DNA of 64,000 bases from Bretschneidera sinensis (GCA_023935145.1 CM043702.1:101380588-101444587), one strand, 5' to 3'. Positions 21,270 to 33,095 are shown, numbered from the stretch's first letter. The notes: generated by a model from the sequence alone, not told the origin. Translations and numbers: made by a program.

Positions 21270-22511
21270 TGTTGACCCTCACCTGTATTTTAATGATGAC
21301 AAAACAACTGTTATTATACTAACAGTACAATCTAAGTGTAGCCAGCAACAAAAGCATTCAACTAAGGATCAAAGTACAAGAACTCAAACCGAATAAATTG
21401 TTCAAGTGAAGACTGAAGAACTAGTATAGGTCTAAGGTTTTAAAACCAATGTAAGTCTCACTTGTACATTGTAATAGATTGTTCAATGGCTCGCACACAA
21501 AATGTTTTTAAACATAACCTTTTGATCAAACGTTTTTAAGTTAAAACTTATTTTTAACAAAGAAAAACTGGGTTGGAAGACAACCTAGTCGACTGGGTAC
21601 ATATACAAGTCGACTGGTATATGGGACAGTAAGTCTCCAGTCGACTGGGTAAGATATACCAATCGACTGGTAAAATGGACAGTGAGTCCCCAGTCGACTG
21701 GTGGAACATACCAGTCGACTGGTAAATTGGACAGACAGTCCCCAGTCGACTGGTACCCCAGAAGCTTTAAAAATGAGATTTTTTCAAGAAAACCCAATCG
21801 ACTGGTATCACGACCTAGTCGACTGGTAGTTCAAAAATATGACCGTTGGACACAAGATCTGAACTTTTAAAAGCACAAATTTTTCAAATTAAAGTCCCAA
21901 CGGCCATATTAACTGATGGTTATATAAACCCACTCTATTGAGCATTCAATAGAGAGCTGGAGATATTCAAAAGAGAAGAACACACACCATCAAGTCATTT
22001 ACTCTTTGAAGCACAAAAAGCTTTGAAATATTCTTATTGAGCCATTCTTCAAGCTTTACATTGAAAGAGAGACATTATTCAGTTGTATAAGCTTTCATTT
22101 GCTGTCTCTCTACCATTTACTTTACAGCATCTTTTGTAAAGGGATTACTTCCGAAAGGAAGGAGATTACTTCCGAGAGGAAGGGGATAGCTTCTGAGAGG
22201 AAGGGGATAGCTTCCGAGAGGAAAGGATTGTAAGATTTGTACAACACCGGTGAAGTTGTACGACTAAGTTTCTTAGTGGATTACTTCAAGGAGGTTCCTT
22301 GAAGAGAGTGGACGTAGGGTTGGAACGAATCTGATATTGCCGAACCACTATAATCTGAGTTTGCATCCTCTACTCTTTAAACTCTCTATGTACAACACAT
22401 TACTTGTTTTAATTGTTTGTTGCTTATACGTTTTTATAAACTTGTATTAATTCCGCAAAAGTTTTAAAAACCCAATTAATCCCCCCTCTTGGGTTGAAAC
22501 CTCAGTCTATA
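21270..22511 (+). repeat. 3' LTR of element B
   Basis: TGTTGACC to CTATA (final CA decayed to TA). It pairs with the 5' LTR. It carries nine palindromes (21585-21826), TATA near 21922 and four hairpin units at 22148, 22169, 22190 and 22211. The third unit has CTTCT in place of CTTCC, which still pairs through U-G. The fourth has GGAAA, which loses one end pair. Confidence 0.93.
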
Positions 22512-22645
22512 GTTTGTTTCCAAGTATGCTACCTTTCTAGAAAAAGAGTTTGTGCTAGAAGAGTGGGAACTAGATATATGTTGATGAAGTGTCACAATAA
22601 CCATAACTTAGTTCTGTTCAAATTGAGGAACCTTAATCAGTAGAT
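22512..22645 (+). pseudogene. Copia integrase relic A, right half
   Basis: Starts with the second copy of GTTTG (22512-22516), the right TSD of element B. Translation then reads SKYATFLEKEFVLEEWE, the stretch that follows the integrase core in TNT1-like polyproteins and directly continues the relic cut at 6472. It fades out after about 22645. Confidence 0.78.
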
Positions 22646-22689
22646 GTTTCCACACATCATAAGCAATTTTAATCATTTCTTTGTTTCAT

Positions 22690-22912
22690 GTTTAAAGCAC
22701 TTTTTCTTTATCTAGTTATATATTTATTTACTTTTACCGCTCCACTTTAATTGTAATATTTGGTGTAATCTTGTTTGGACGTAAATTGTGAATGTGTGCT
22801 TTTTTTTCTTTCCTTTATTAGTGTATACTCATAATACTTCAATTAAATTTTTTAATAATTTTTCTCGAAATACAAAGGATTAGATTTTGGTCTAGGCAAG
22901 AGAGAGAGAGAG
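22690..22912 (+). repeat. Tat LTR fragment, plus orientation
   Basis: Follows 27395-27605 of the T1 LTR: TTTATTAGTGTATACTCATAATACTTCAATTAAA-type wording, then AAATACAAAGG and GGTCTAGGCAAGAGAGAGAG. It stops at GAGCTTTAA where the next block starts in the opposite orientation. Confidence 0.7.
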
Positions 22913-24048
22913 CTTTAATTTCTAAATGATCAGTCATTGGGAAGAGAAAGGGAAATTTTTGAGGTGAAAGCTTAAAGTGGAAATATTGTTTTAAGAAAGA
23001 AAAAAGGAAGAGAAAGACTTCCTCTTTGGTGGTTCTTGAAAAATGTGTAATCTTGAAGTGTTATGGTGGTTTTAACAAAGCAAAAATATGAGGAAGATTT
23101 CTCTTTTTTGTGGCTTGCCATGAGAAAGAGAAAGGGGGAATTTCGAGGTGGTGAAGTGGACTTTTGACACATAGGAAATAGTGGAAGCTCACAAAAGAAA
23201 TGCCCATTTAACCAAGCAGAAGGAAAAGAAGAAAATTGCAGTTTTTTTATGTGAAGGGCTTATGTTTTTGTAGAAAAATATACTATTTTTTAGGTTGAAA
23301 AAGGTGGTTTTTTTATACATAGGAAACTATGGGAACTTAAAAAGTAAATGTGGGTTTAACAAGGCAAAAAGAAAGAGGAAAACTTCCTTTTTTTTCATGC
23401 ACATGGCTGGTCACATGGAGGAGGGAAAGAGTGCAGTTTTGGATGTGGTAAAGTGTTATTTTTTAATTAGAAGAAGTGGTGCTCTTCATGAAGGAAAAGT
23501 GTACTTTGACTCATGGGAAAGGGTGGAAGCTAAAGAAGGGAGTGTGCAATGAATAAGGCAAAAGTAAGAGGAATATTTATCCTTTTAAACGCTCACATGG
23601 TTGGTCACATGAGGGGGAGAGAAAGAAATATTTTTTTAATTGAAAAAAGAGAGCTTGTCTTGAAAAGTGAAACCAATCAAAAGGTGCCAGGTAGTGAGTG
23701 AAAATTGAAAATTCACTCACCAAATTGGATGGTCTTCTTGGGCTTAGATTTTGGGTCAAAAGTGTTTCGGGCTAGCAAGAATCAAATGGGCTTTAGTGCA
23801 TTTTGGTATAGGCCAAAATGAATTGAAGGCTTTAGTCTTAAATTTGGGGGAATTAAATATGACTTAATTAATTTAAGCTTAAGATGGATTAAGTGAACTG
23901 AATTAAAATGATTTGTAATTGGTTCTATCCCGTAATTAAATTTAAACATTTACATTTTCCAGGTCCAAATGCATTAGGATCAAAGATTCTTCACAGGAAC
24001 CTACACACGACCCACTCAAAAATTTTGGAACAAAATTGGGTATCTATA
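22913..24048 (-). repeat. Tat LTR U3 fragment, inverted
   Basis: The reverse complement follows 25131 to about 26190 of the T1 LTR, from the start (TATAGATACCCAATTTTGTTCC in minus sense, compare TGTAGACACCC at 48429) through U3, and ends before the position of the TATA box. A second copy of this block, with the same end, is at 52585-52609 plus 58630-59411. Confidence 0.78.
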
Positions 24049-25130
24049 GTTATGGTTTCAAACTTGCATTTATGGTACTTTGACCCCTCTTTATATAGGC
24101 AGTTGGGATCTTTCCTTTCCTCAAAAGTTGGAAGTGGGCTCCACCAGTGGCTTTATCAAAGGTACCCTTCAAGTTTTAGAATTTAACATTATGCCCTTAA
24201 TATCTGCCACGTGCTCGAATCTTATTAGATGATTATATCATATGTCCCCCACTCCCTCGAAAGCCTATAAGGGTTTTTGAGGGAGTAAAGTCTTTTTTGT
24301 GACTTTCTTGGTTGGTTCATCCTATTTGCATAGCTCAGACATGCGTCTATGAGTTGAGCACATCAATCTACTCACATCAACTCCTTAGGCATCAGTTTTC
24401 CCAAGTGAATGAATCTCGTTGGTTCATCCACTTTGATACTTTGGGCTTCAGTGGACCCCAATGAATGAATCTTGTTGGTTCATCTACTTCGGTATTTCAT
24501 AGTGAATGATTCGCATTGGTTCATTCACTTCGACACTTCGAGCTTTAGTGGGCCCTAGTGAATGAATCTCGTTGGTTCATGCACTTCAGTACTTCGAGCT
24601 TCAGTGGGACCCCATAAGTGAATCTCATTGGTTCATCTACTTCAATACTTCAGGCTTCAATGGGCCTTAGTGATGGAATCTCGTTGGTTCATCTACTTTG
24701 GTATTTTGGGCTTTAGTGGGTCCTAGTGAATGAATCTCATTAGTTCATCCACTTTGGTACTTTGGGATTTAGTTTGCCTCAATGAATGAATCTTGTTGGT
24801 TCGTCCACTTGAGTACTTCGGGCTACTGGGCCCCAATGAAGTTGTAGGGTTGTTGAGACTTTAATGTCGTTAACTGCGATGAGATGCTTTGATTTTATAA
24901 AGTGCCCCCTTTAGCTGCCAAAGTTAATGTTAAGAGGGATTTTAAACTATCCGAAGCATCTCCTCAGTTGTTAGAATTAATACTCAAAAGACATGTTAGT
25001 GTAAGGGCTCGAGGAGTCATTAATGCTGTGGCTATATAAGGAGAAGTTAGCCTTGATTTGAATCCTTATTTCTCCTCATTTGGGAATTTTCTAAGCTCCA
25101 AAGTACTACTTCCCTAACAATTTTTCTTAC
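24049..25130. other. Spacer between head-to-head Tat LTR starts
   Basis: No coding. It contains an 8-unit minisatellite (24404-24842) and a promoter-like TATATAA at 25033-25039 in GGCTATATAAGGAG. Another TTTATATAGGC at 24092 reads as TATA on the minus strand. It could be part of an unrecognised LTR. Confidence 0.45.
24404..24842. repeat. Minisatellite, about 8 units of 56 bp
   Basis: Each unit contains GTGAATGAATCTCGTTGGTTCATCC-like wording split as GAATGAATCTCGTTGGTTCA, then CACTTYGGTACTTYGGGC, then TTCAGTGGGCCC. Units vary by small deletions (for example the second and fifth). Confidence 0.85.
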
Positions 25131-27954
25131 TATAAACACCCAATTTCGTTCCAAAAATTTTTAACGGACCATGCGTGGGTTCCTATGATGAATCTTTGAT
25201 CCTAGTGTGTTCAGACTTGGTAAATGAGGAAGTTTGGACTTAATTGGGGAGGATTAATTACAATACCCTTTTTTCAATCCATTTAATTTACTTTGGGTTT
25301 AAATCAATTGGGTCTTATTTGATTCAACTAATCTATGACCAAAGTCTTCATTTAAATTTTGATCCAATCCAAAACCACTAAAGCCCATTGATCTTTCCTA
25401 AACCCAAACACTTTTGGCCCAAATTTCAAGCCCAAGAAGACTTCTAATTTTTAAATATGAACTTTCAATTTCACCCTCCACTTGGCACCTCTTTATTGGT
25501 TCACTTTTCTCAAAGTAAAACTTACTTTTTACAATAAAAAAAATGTCTCTCTCCTCTCCCTATATGGCTGGCCATAATGAGGAATTTTCACTCTTTCTTT
25601 TTGCTTTTTGAACTCACCTTTCCCTCCTAGGTTCCCTTACCTTCTTTTGTACAAAACATTACCTTTTTTCCACAGAAAATAAGACTTTTTCATATAAAAA
25701 ACAGCAACAATGCACTTATAAAGTAGTTAATTTATCTCCCTCTTTGGACAGTCATGTGTACCAAAAGGAGAAAGTTTCTTTGCTTTTGCTTTTGTTTAGT
25801 TAATTGAATATTACCTTATTATGCCTCCACCCTTTCCTACATGCCAAATACCACTTTTTCTACCAAAAAAAATCACATTTTATACCCAAAAAACAGCACC
25901 TAAAAAACAATAGGTTTTGTTTAGAGTATGAAGCCTTCCTTTGCTTTGTAATTGCATACCTTTCATCCTTAAGCTTTTTCACTTTATTATGTGCTAAAAA
26001 AAAAAAGAAAAATTGTGTTCCCCCCTAATGGTTGTCCAAACCAAGGAGAGTTTCTCCTCAATTTTTTTTCTTTTGCTTTTGCTTTATTGAAAACACTCCA
26101 AAATGTACATTCTTGTTCACTTTTTTGCAAACCTTCTTCTTCAATTTTTTTTCACCTCAAAGAAGCCCCTCTCTCTTCCCCATTGCCAGACACCTAAAGT
26201 CTTTTCCCTATCACTTTTCACTTGTTTTACCACAACTCACTTCTTTAGACCCACCTCTATACCCTTAAAGTGAAACTCCTTTTTCATCTCAAAAGTTGAA
26301 ACTACTTTTTCCCTTCCTACATGACCAGCCATGCTTCTTATTTTCACCCGTTATTTTGCTTTTTTTTTTTAATCTCTTGGCCAACCCATACTCTTCCTAT
26401 AAATACCCCCTTATCCTAACACAAGGGAACAACACAACACTATGGCAAAGTAATGCAAAAAAGAGAGTTTAGAAAGAAAGAAAGAAGTGAGAAAATAGAG
26501 GAAAATAGAGAAGAATAGGAAGATCAAAGAGAGAAATATAAAAAATAGAGGAGAGTGTTCAAGGAAGGTGAGAAAAGAGAAAAAAGTAAAACACAAAAGA
26601 AAAACCAGTGAGAGTTCTTCATCATTTTTGACCAACTTTTGTTTTTTGGTATTCTAATCTTCATTGGAATCATTCTTTCAACTTCACTAAGTCCAAAAGA
26701 GCATAACTATCTCCGAGGATAATCCCCACATGTGGAAATTTTCCTTAGCCAAAGGAGGTTAACAACTTCTGCTTTTTGCAAATGAAATTTCTAGCATGAT
26801 TCATGTATTTAAACCACCATGAAAATAGACTAGATTAATTTAGATCACTTAAAAAGTTTCATCTTAATATACTTTCTAAGTTATATATCTTTCCTTAGTT
26901 AACTAGTAGTCATATGTAGTCTTTTCGTTAAATACAATGTTAAGTTAATGGTAGTTTTAAAGCTCTTTCCTTTAGTTTAGTACCTTAAGAATTTTTATGT
27001 TCTCTAAGTTAGATATTTTATTTTAAGTTGTCATTAATTACATGTGAACTTTATTTCTTTAAGAAGAATTTTGTGCTCCCTTAGTCATTGTTAATTTTGG
27101 GCCCCACTTTGTCCCATTAAAAATGTTACTAGTTACTAATTATTTTGAATCTCATATTAAAGGTAGTTTAGTTTAAATCTATTTAGCTTAATCCCTATTT
27201 TTAACTCGTCTAGTTTAAAGTAGCTTAGTTTAATTCATTCAAATAAGTCTTCTAGTTTAATTCATCTAGTTTAAAATAATTTAGTCTTGATCCATCTAGT
27301 TTAGTTTACATAATTAATCCACATAGTTTAAATGCACACACTTTAATTTACTTCTCATCCATACTTTGCAAGTAATTTTAATATTTTTTTTCTTCATAGC
27401 CAAAGCAATTTATTTCCTTTATATACTTACTTTACTGCATTAATTTAAAATTAATATTTGGTGGTACTTTGTTTGAATAAAAATTGCAAAATGTGTGCTT
27501 GGTTTTATTAGTAGTGTATGATAATAATACTTGAATTAAAATTTCAATTAATTTCCTTGAAACACAAAGGTCTATACTTCGGTCTATGTAAGAGAGAAAG
27601 CTTTAAATCCTCACTCTTTTACACCCGAATCTCTGGAGCTTTGGAATTTCTTACATAGACCAATGACAAGGGATTTGATCCCCTTCAAGGTCAAATAGCG
27701 GCTCCTTACCTGTCATCTTTGCTTTGTGCTTGGATGACAAATGACCCCTTGTTTAATACATTAAAAGTGCACCCATCATGAGAGCCTCCTTACTACTTAT
27801 AAAGGGTTTGTATTAGACTTGGTAAGTTTCACTCATTTCCATATGCCTACACATCGTAATCCGCACCCTCGCCATGTCCACCTTCTTTAAGGGGAAGGAC
27901 CTTGGGTAATGAGCCGAACGCATGGGTAGCAGGCGAAAAAGAGCGGTACCTATA
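25131..27954 (+). repeat. 5' LTR of T1
   Basis: Starts TATAAACACCCAATTTCG (decayed from TGTAGACACCC) and ends TATAG just before the PBS; 2.82 kb, close to the 2.81 kb of T2's LTR. It has a TATA box CTATAAATACC at about 26397-26407, so U3 is about 1.27 kb. Large parts are pyrimidine-rich. Open frames within it (for example 25804-26268) are shadows of low-complexity sequence. Confidence 0.78.
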
Positions 27955-27956
27955 GT

Positions 27957-27974
27957 TGGTGACTCCACTGGAGA
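27957..27974 (+). promoter_or_regulatory. Primer-binding site of T1, tRNA-Arg type
   Basis: TGGTGACTCCACTGGAGA, close to the TGGCGACTCC-CTGGGGA form used by Tat/Ogre elements. T2 has the equivalent at 51241-51258. Confidence 0.78.
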
Positions 27975-28441
27975 GATTTAACCTTAAAATGTTTCTTGGA
28001 AATCTTTTGAAATTTTAACCCGAGTTATTATTTCATACTTCACTTTGCACATTAGCAGTTACCCTTTGTTGTCGATGGAGTAAATTGCGAGGCCCGTTTC
28101 CTCTTGGTTTATGGTCTGAGCGCCATTTGCTTATCATCAACCCTTGGTGCGGGAAAAGTTCCTCTTGGTTCTTGTCCGTGTAACAAAGGTTTTCCAAATG
28201 CGTTCGTACTCTTGTGATCTCCTTTTTCGGCCACTAGAGGAGCATGATGGCATTCTTCTAACATGGGGTACTTGAACCCATCAGAGTTATAAGGCGAGCC
28301 TACCCTCTTTTACACAAACCATAGAACCTTTTCATCTAGGAGAACGACCATTTTTTATCCATTTTTGCTTTCTTGTATGTATTTTCCTTCACCTTACATG
28401 GTAAAACAAAGATAAAATCAATTTGTTTGATAACATGTTTG
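27975..28441. other. Leader of T1, non-coding
   Basis: Follows the PBS. Contains GGTTTATGGTCTGAGC and GCCACTAGAGG words but no coding frame that I can support. Confidence 0.5.
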
Positions 28442-29200
28442 GAAATTTAGTGTTTCCTTCGATTAAATCATAATCAAATAAATTAAACTCAATCTTGGGT
28501 CTAGGTTAGCCTAAAATAGTGAATTTTCTCTTAGTTAAGTCTTGTTAGTTTGACCTCATTAAGGAGCCCACAACAGAAATTAGTGGTGATTGGGCCTTAA
28601 CTCAAGAAATCTAAAATGAAAGCGATTGAAGGCCTAAGGATCAGGTGGAGAGATCTATGTCATGGGAAAACTTCATCATTCATTTGGGCTTCTTGGATTT
28701 ATCCCTAATCACCACTAGGTTTCAAATCTCTTGGGAAATTTAGTGATATCAAACCCATAATACTTAACTATGAGAAAGCCCACGATGGATTGAAGGCGCC
28801 TAGATTAAGGAAGTTTGATTACAATTTAATCGGAGGAAATTTCCTTTGATTAAATTATGGCCAAATGAAATGAGCCTAATTTGTTTCGAAATAGAGGATT
28901 TTCCTTTAGTTAAGGTAGTCTGATATCATTGAGAAGCCCATAAAAAGAAACTAATGTTGATTAGGTCCTAACCCAAGAAATCTAAAATGAAAGTAACTGA
29001 GGCCCAAGGATCCAGTGGAACGATCCATGTAAGGGGCAATCTTTATCTTTCATTTGGGCTTCTTGGGTTTATCCTAAATCATCATTAGAGTTGGACCCCC
29101 TTGGGAAGCTTGCTGTTGTCAAATCCACCACATTTAACCATGAGAAAACCAAGAAAATTTGATTATGATTTAATCAAAGGAAATTTTCCTTTAATTTTTT
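28442..29200 (+). repeat. T1 leader tandem repeat, two units of 350-390 bp
   Basis: Units start near 28454 and 28841 and a third begins near 29186 (TTCCTTYGATTAAAT). Shared blocks include AAGAAATCTAAAATGAAAG, CATTTGGGCTTCTTGG and TTAACYATGAGAAARCC. Such repeats between PBS and gag are common in long Tat elements. Confidence 0.75.
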
Positions 29201-29553
29201 GTCTCCACCTAATTGGGCTAAGTAAGAACTATCCGCAAGTAGATCTTTTATTCATTCAGTGGGAATTTGGATGCAAAACTGAAACTCATTGACAAAGTTA
29301 AAGTAATACTACGGATAATCAGGTATGAAAAAAAGTATTCATAGCATAAAGAACTCAAAGGTGCCTTTTTTTTCTTTCATTTTGTAAAGAAAGAGTCATA
29401 AGTCTAGGGCCAAAATTCGTCTCCTCTCTGTTATGGTACAGATCCTCTGGTGGAATACTGAGAAAAAGGCCTCATCAGAGACCAATTCATTTTATAGTAG
29501 GAGAGCACACTAATAGTTTGGTTTTCAAAAGTAGTTCAAGCTCAATAAGAGTG

Positions 29554-29697
29554 ATGGCAGAGGATGCAGTAGTTGACACTAATGAGATCCTTAAGAACAT
29601 CAACAGCATGTTGGCCGAGCTGGCTAAGAGATTGGATAGCCTAAAGGAAAAGGTATCCCAAAAAGAGTCTCAAAAGTCCGGAGGTGATAAAGAATAA
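29554..29697 (+). pseudogene. T1 gag N-terminal remnant
   Basis: A 47-codon frame starting MAEDAVVDTNEIL with a short amphipathic stretch (MLAELAKRLDSLKEKV), the kind of gag start seen in Tat-like elements. It ends at TAA 29695-29697. The next bases (29700-29800) look like gag linker with stops (RSKIKTISEKFEKM) and then join the RT, so most of gag and all of protease are lost. Confidence 0.55.
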
Positions 29698-29814
29698 TTT
29701 TTGAAGATGAGGGAAAATACCTCATAGCCAAGGAAAGCTAGGTCCAAGATAAAGACCATCAGTGAGAAGTTCGAAAAAATGTAGTGAGAACTTCCCTTTA
29801 CCTCACAAAGAAAC

Positions 29815-30041
29815 CCTTATAGATAATATTGCTGGCAATACACTTTTATTATTCATAGATGGCTACTCCAGGTATAATCAAATTCTTGTAGCTCTTGAAA
29901 AATAAGGAAAAGACAACCTTCACTACTTAGTGGAGGACCTTTTTCTATAGAGTCATGCCATTCAAACTCAAAAATGCTGGGGAGACTTATCAGAGGATGG
30001 CCACCACCTTATTACATGATGTGATCTACAAAGAAGTTGAG
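29815..30041 (+). pseudogene. T1 reverse transcriptase, left part
   Basis: Translated across two frames: NIAGNTLLLFIDGYSRYNQI (RT block with the first catalytic Asp in FIDGYS), then FYRVMPFKLKNAGETYQR and HDVIYKEVEVY. The order equals the gypsy RT palm. It is cut just before the catalytic YMDD, which appears after element D at 38725. Confidence 0.82.
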
Positions 30042-30046
30042 GTATA
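30042..30046 (+). repeat. TSD of element D, left (GTATA)
   Basis: GTATA before TGTAATAC; GCATA at 38721-38725 after the 3' LTR is the other copy with one change. Confidence 0.75.
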
Positions 30047-32100
30047 TGTAATACTTGTATCCATAAAGTAAGGGTAAAGAAGTAATTTAATAAATATGAC
30101 ATGGAATTAAAATAGTATATGTGAAAGATTTATTATTGAATAAAATAATTCTTTTGAAAAAAAAGGACGCGAAGTGGCGTAAAGAAAAAGGAAAAAAAAT
30201 TTGAAGCGTCCAAAAGGAAAAAGGAAAAAAGGAAAAAGAAAAAGGAAAAAAAATTTTGGTTTTAAGTGTGTGTGTGTGTGTGTATATATATGTATATATA
30301 ATTTTACTTTATTTTATTTATTTCTTACAAAATCTAGTTTGCTTTTCTTCTTTCTCCAATCCAAACTAATATATTTCTTTAAATACTTAGAGACTGAAAG
30401 AAAGCTCAAAAGAGAAAAAAATTGAAGGGGTTTACGGGAGGATTTTATAGAGAGTCACGGGAAGCTCTAAGAAAAACAAAAGGTAATAACGTGAAGTTTA
30501 TTTTTGAAATTTAGCATACATGAAATTTCTCGAAATTTAAAGTGGGAATTTTTAAAGGGTGTGAATTATTGAAGAATTTGAAGAATAAATTAGAAATTTT
30601 AATGTAAATATTATGTCAAGTGTTGACGATCAACAACAGGGGAAAATTACTGAGAGGAGCAGGAAAGCCAAGGAGGTGATCCACGGGTAGCTCTAAGTGC
30701 TACATGGTGAGTTAGATTTACTTTAAGTAATCAAGATAAATATGAAATATATAGTGATAGTATTTGAATAAATCATTAACTTATGATTTGGTGATAGATG
30801 AAAGTTGGTTGATAGGTATGATAGGAATAGTGGATGTGTAAAGAATTATTTTACGAGAAATAATAATATTGGAATAATGAGTCGATTTAATAATAAAGGT
30901 GATAAATGAAATTCATGACGAGCTATGGTTGATGATTTGATATGATTTATGAGGAGATGAATTTAATGGAATCATTCAAATAATAATTTGACAATAATTT
31001 GATAGCTAATTTGATTGTTTGAAGACATGATTGATTCTATATTATTGTTCATATGCATATTTCATATCAATATTCATATGCATATGCATGAAATAAAAAA
31101 ATGGGAAGGTAGCCGGTCTAAATAAAAATAAAAGAACTGGAAGGCAGCCGATCTAAATGAAAATAAAAACACCAAGAGGGCAGCCGGTCTAAATGAAAAC
31201 CGTGATAGCTGGTATATGCTAGAAATAAAACAACTGGGAGGGCAGCCGATCTAAATGAGAATAAAAGAACCAGAAAGGAAGCCGGTCTAAGATAAAAACA
31301 TGTCGACATGTGGGAAGAAATTTCCAATAATAATAACATTTAAATTCATGCATTACATTTGCTTAAATATTTATTGTTATTATTTGAGATGCTAAAGTGC
31401 TATTCATGATTGTAAATTTATTGATAGTTGAATGAGTCACATAGAGAGACAATTATGCTGAGAAGAAAAATGAAAATATGAAATGATGAGAATTATTTGG
31501 GTGACTGGTTATATGCTGTGAACCTCATAATGAGATAATTATGAGATAGAATTGAAAATCTCAAGATGAGAATTGAAAATCTCAAGATGATAATTAACTA
31601 TATGAAAAGAAGAGATTTATAAAGGATGGGGATTTGATATGAGTAGTGATAATAGAATGTTATCATCAAAATATATAAGATATAGATGAATGAATATTTG
31701 AAGACTACTTATAAAAATTGAATACTTCTAGTAAGTTTAATTCATTGAGCTTGTGAAGCTCACTCTCATTGTACAATGATTTCAGGTAGCGGGCAGGACA
31801 AATAGAATTGTGAGCGGAGATTCAGACTAAATCATTTTCTGTAAGCCACGTGGTCAACATCGTCAGACTAATGAGAAAAAAAACATGAAAAAAAAATTTG
31901 TAAAGATTCATGCATAATATGTTGTATATACTATTAAGTTGAGATCTGAATTACGTAACTCCCCTGTTGAGGGTTGAGGATTTATGTATGTAAATCATTC
32001 ATTTGTTGTTTTTTTATTTTTGCATATATGTGTTGTGCTGGGATTTTCAAAATGTGACAACACCATCTCGGGGGTGGCCAACCCAGGATGGGTCGTTACA
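30047..32100 (+). repeat. 5' LTR of D
   Basis: TGTAATAC to GTTACA, 2.05 kb. Near 30269-30300 it has (GT)n followed by (AT)n; before that a purine-only stretch (30181-30255). A 36-bp minisatellite lies at about 31090-31290. The matching end in the 3' LTR is CATTATA. Confidence 0.85.
31090..31290 (+). repeat. 36-bp minisatellite in D 5' LTR
   Basis: About 5 units of GAACTGGGAAGGCAGCCGG, then TCTAAATGAAAATAAAA. One unit is replaced by unrelated sequence (GTGATAGCTGGTATATGC). The 3' LTR has 5 units (37752-37930) and E's LTR 7 to 8. Confidence 0.8.
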
Positions 32101-32104
32101 ATTT

Positions 32105-32116
32105 TGGTATCAGAGC
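32105..32116 (+). promoter_or_regulatory. Primer-binding site of D
   Basis: TGGTATCAGAGC four bases after the LTR end, initiator tRNA-Met type. Confidence 0.9.
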
Positions 32117-32189
32117 ATTAGGTTTTATGATTCTGTAGACTATATAAAAAGAAAGAAAGTGGAATATTAAAATAAATTATATCTTAATG

Positions 32190-33095
32190 AATAGTCTGAG
32201 GATGACATGTGGACGTGCTAGTGCTAGAGCTAGAGTTAGAATTGTTGACCTAAGAGGGCATGGTAGGTCCCAATTTTTTTAAACGAGTTGAGGTTGAGAT
32301 AGAAGTTGAGTCTGAGTCTGTGGTTCCTAAAAAGGAAAATGTCTAAAATATTGGTAGGGGTATGAGAGAATCTAGAGTTGAAAGAGATGAGCTACGAGAA
32401 GCTTTTGCTCATGCTCTTCAGAAAGTGAATGTAACAAATAATAGAATTGGTAGTCTATAGCATATACTTGATGAAAAGGCTAGAGCACTGCCTGAGATTG
32501 TTGTAAATCCAATAATGGTAGACGTCCAAAAGGGGAAAAGTGAATTTATGTATAAGATGCAGGGAGATTGTTTTGTTAAATATATCAAGCTGAATGCTTT
32601 GTTGTTTAAAGGCCTTTTGAACCTGAGCTATGGGTGAAACATATAGAGATATTATTTGGTACATTACTAGTAAATGCCTTTGCTTTGTTTGAGTTAGAAG
32701 GAAAATTTTTAGAACGATGGGAAGATACTCTTCCCAAGGTAAGTGCATATGTTAATGACTCTTTAACCTAGAATAGGTTTAATGAGGTTTTCCTTGTTAA
32801 ATACTTTCCTTATAATTTTTAGAGCCCAAAAATAAAGTGATTTTATTTATTTGAAGCAAATATATTGATTATGACTCAGTATGATAGGAGATTTGTGGCT
32901 TTATTGAGGTTTGTACCGGAAATGGTAAACCTAGAGGAGATGAAGTGTAAAAGGTTCATAGATGAACTATATTTTAAAATTTGATCGAAACTGACATGAG
33001 ACATAAATTATGCCAGGTTGGTGGATTTAACACTTCAGATTGAGAAAGAAGTGATGGAGTTTAAGAGAAAGAGAATGATTAGTTAAAAAGGCTTA
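32190..33095 (+). pseudogene. D gag relic
   Basis: Fragments of a gypsy Retrotrans_gag frame: PFEPELWVKHIEILFGTL near 32610-32670, WEDTLPKVSAYV near 32720-32750, NRFNEVFLVKYFPYNF near 32770-32820, and MTQYDRRFVALLRFVPEMV near 32870-32925. Stops and shifts separate them. The zinc knuckle is not seen. Confidence 0.65.

Larger units (their letters stand above)
6473..22511 (+). mobile_element. Element B: SIRE/Maximus-like copia retrotransposon, 16.0 kb with nested insert
   Basis: Two long direct LTRs (6473-7642 and 21270-22511), an initiator tRNA-Met PBS, a polypurine tract, gag, protease, integrase, RT and RNase H in copia order, and a third ORF between pol and the 3' LTR. The third ORF, long LTRs and gag type fit the SIRE/Maximus lineage. 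A 5-bp TSD GTTTG flanks it. It is interrupted by element C at 10263-16083; without C it would be about 10.2 kb. Stops in protease, RT, RNase H and ORF3 and a frameshift in gag mark it as dead. Confidence 0.92.

Noticed and set aside
25804..26268. Frames in a pyrimidine-rich stretch of the T1 LTR
   Set aside because: Low-complexity shadow in a clear LTR; no conserved words.
30201..30425. Lys-rich 74-codon frame
   Set aside because: Purine tract and GT/AT microsatellite of D's 5' LTR.
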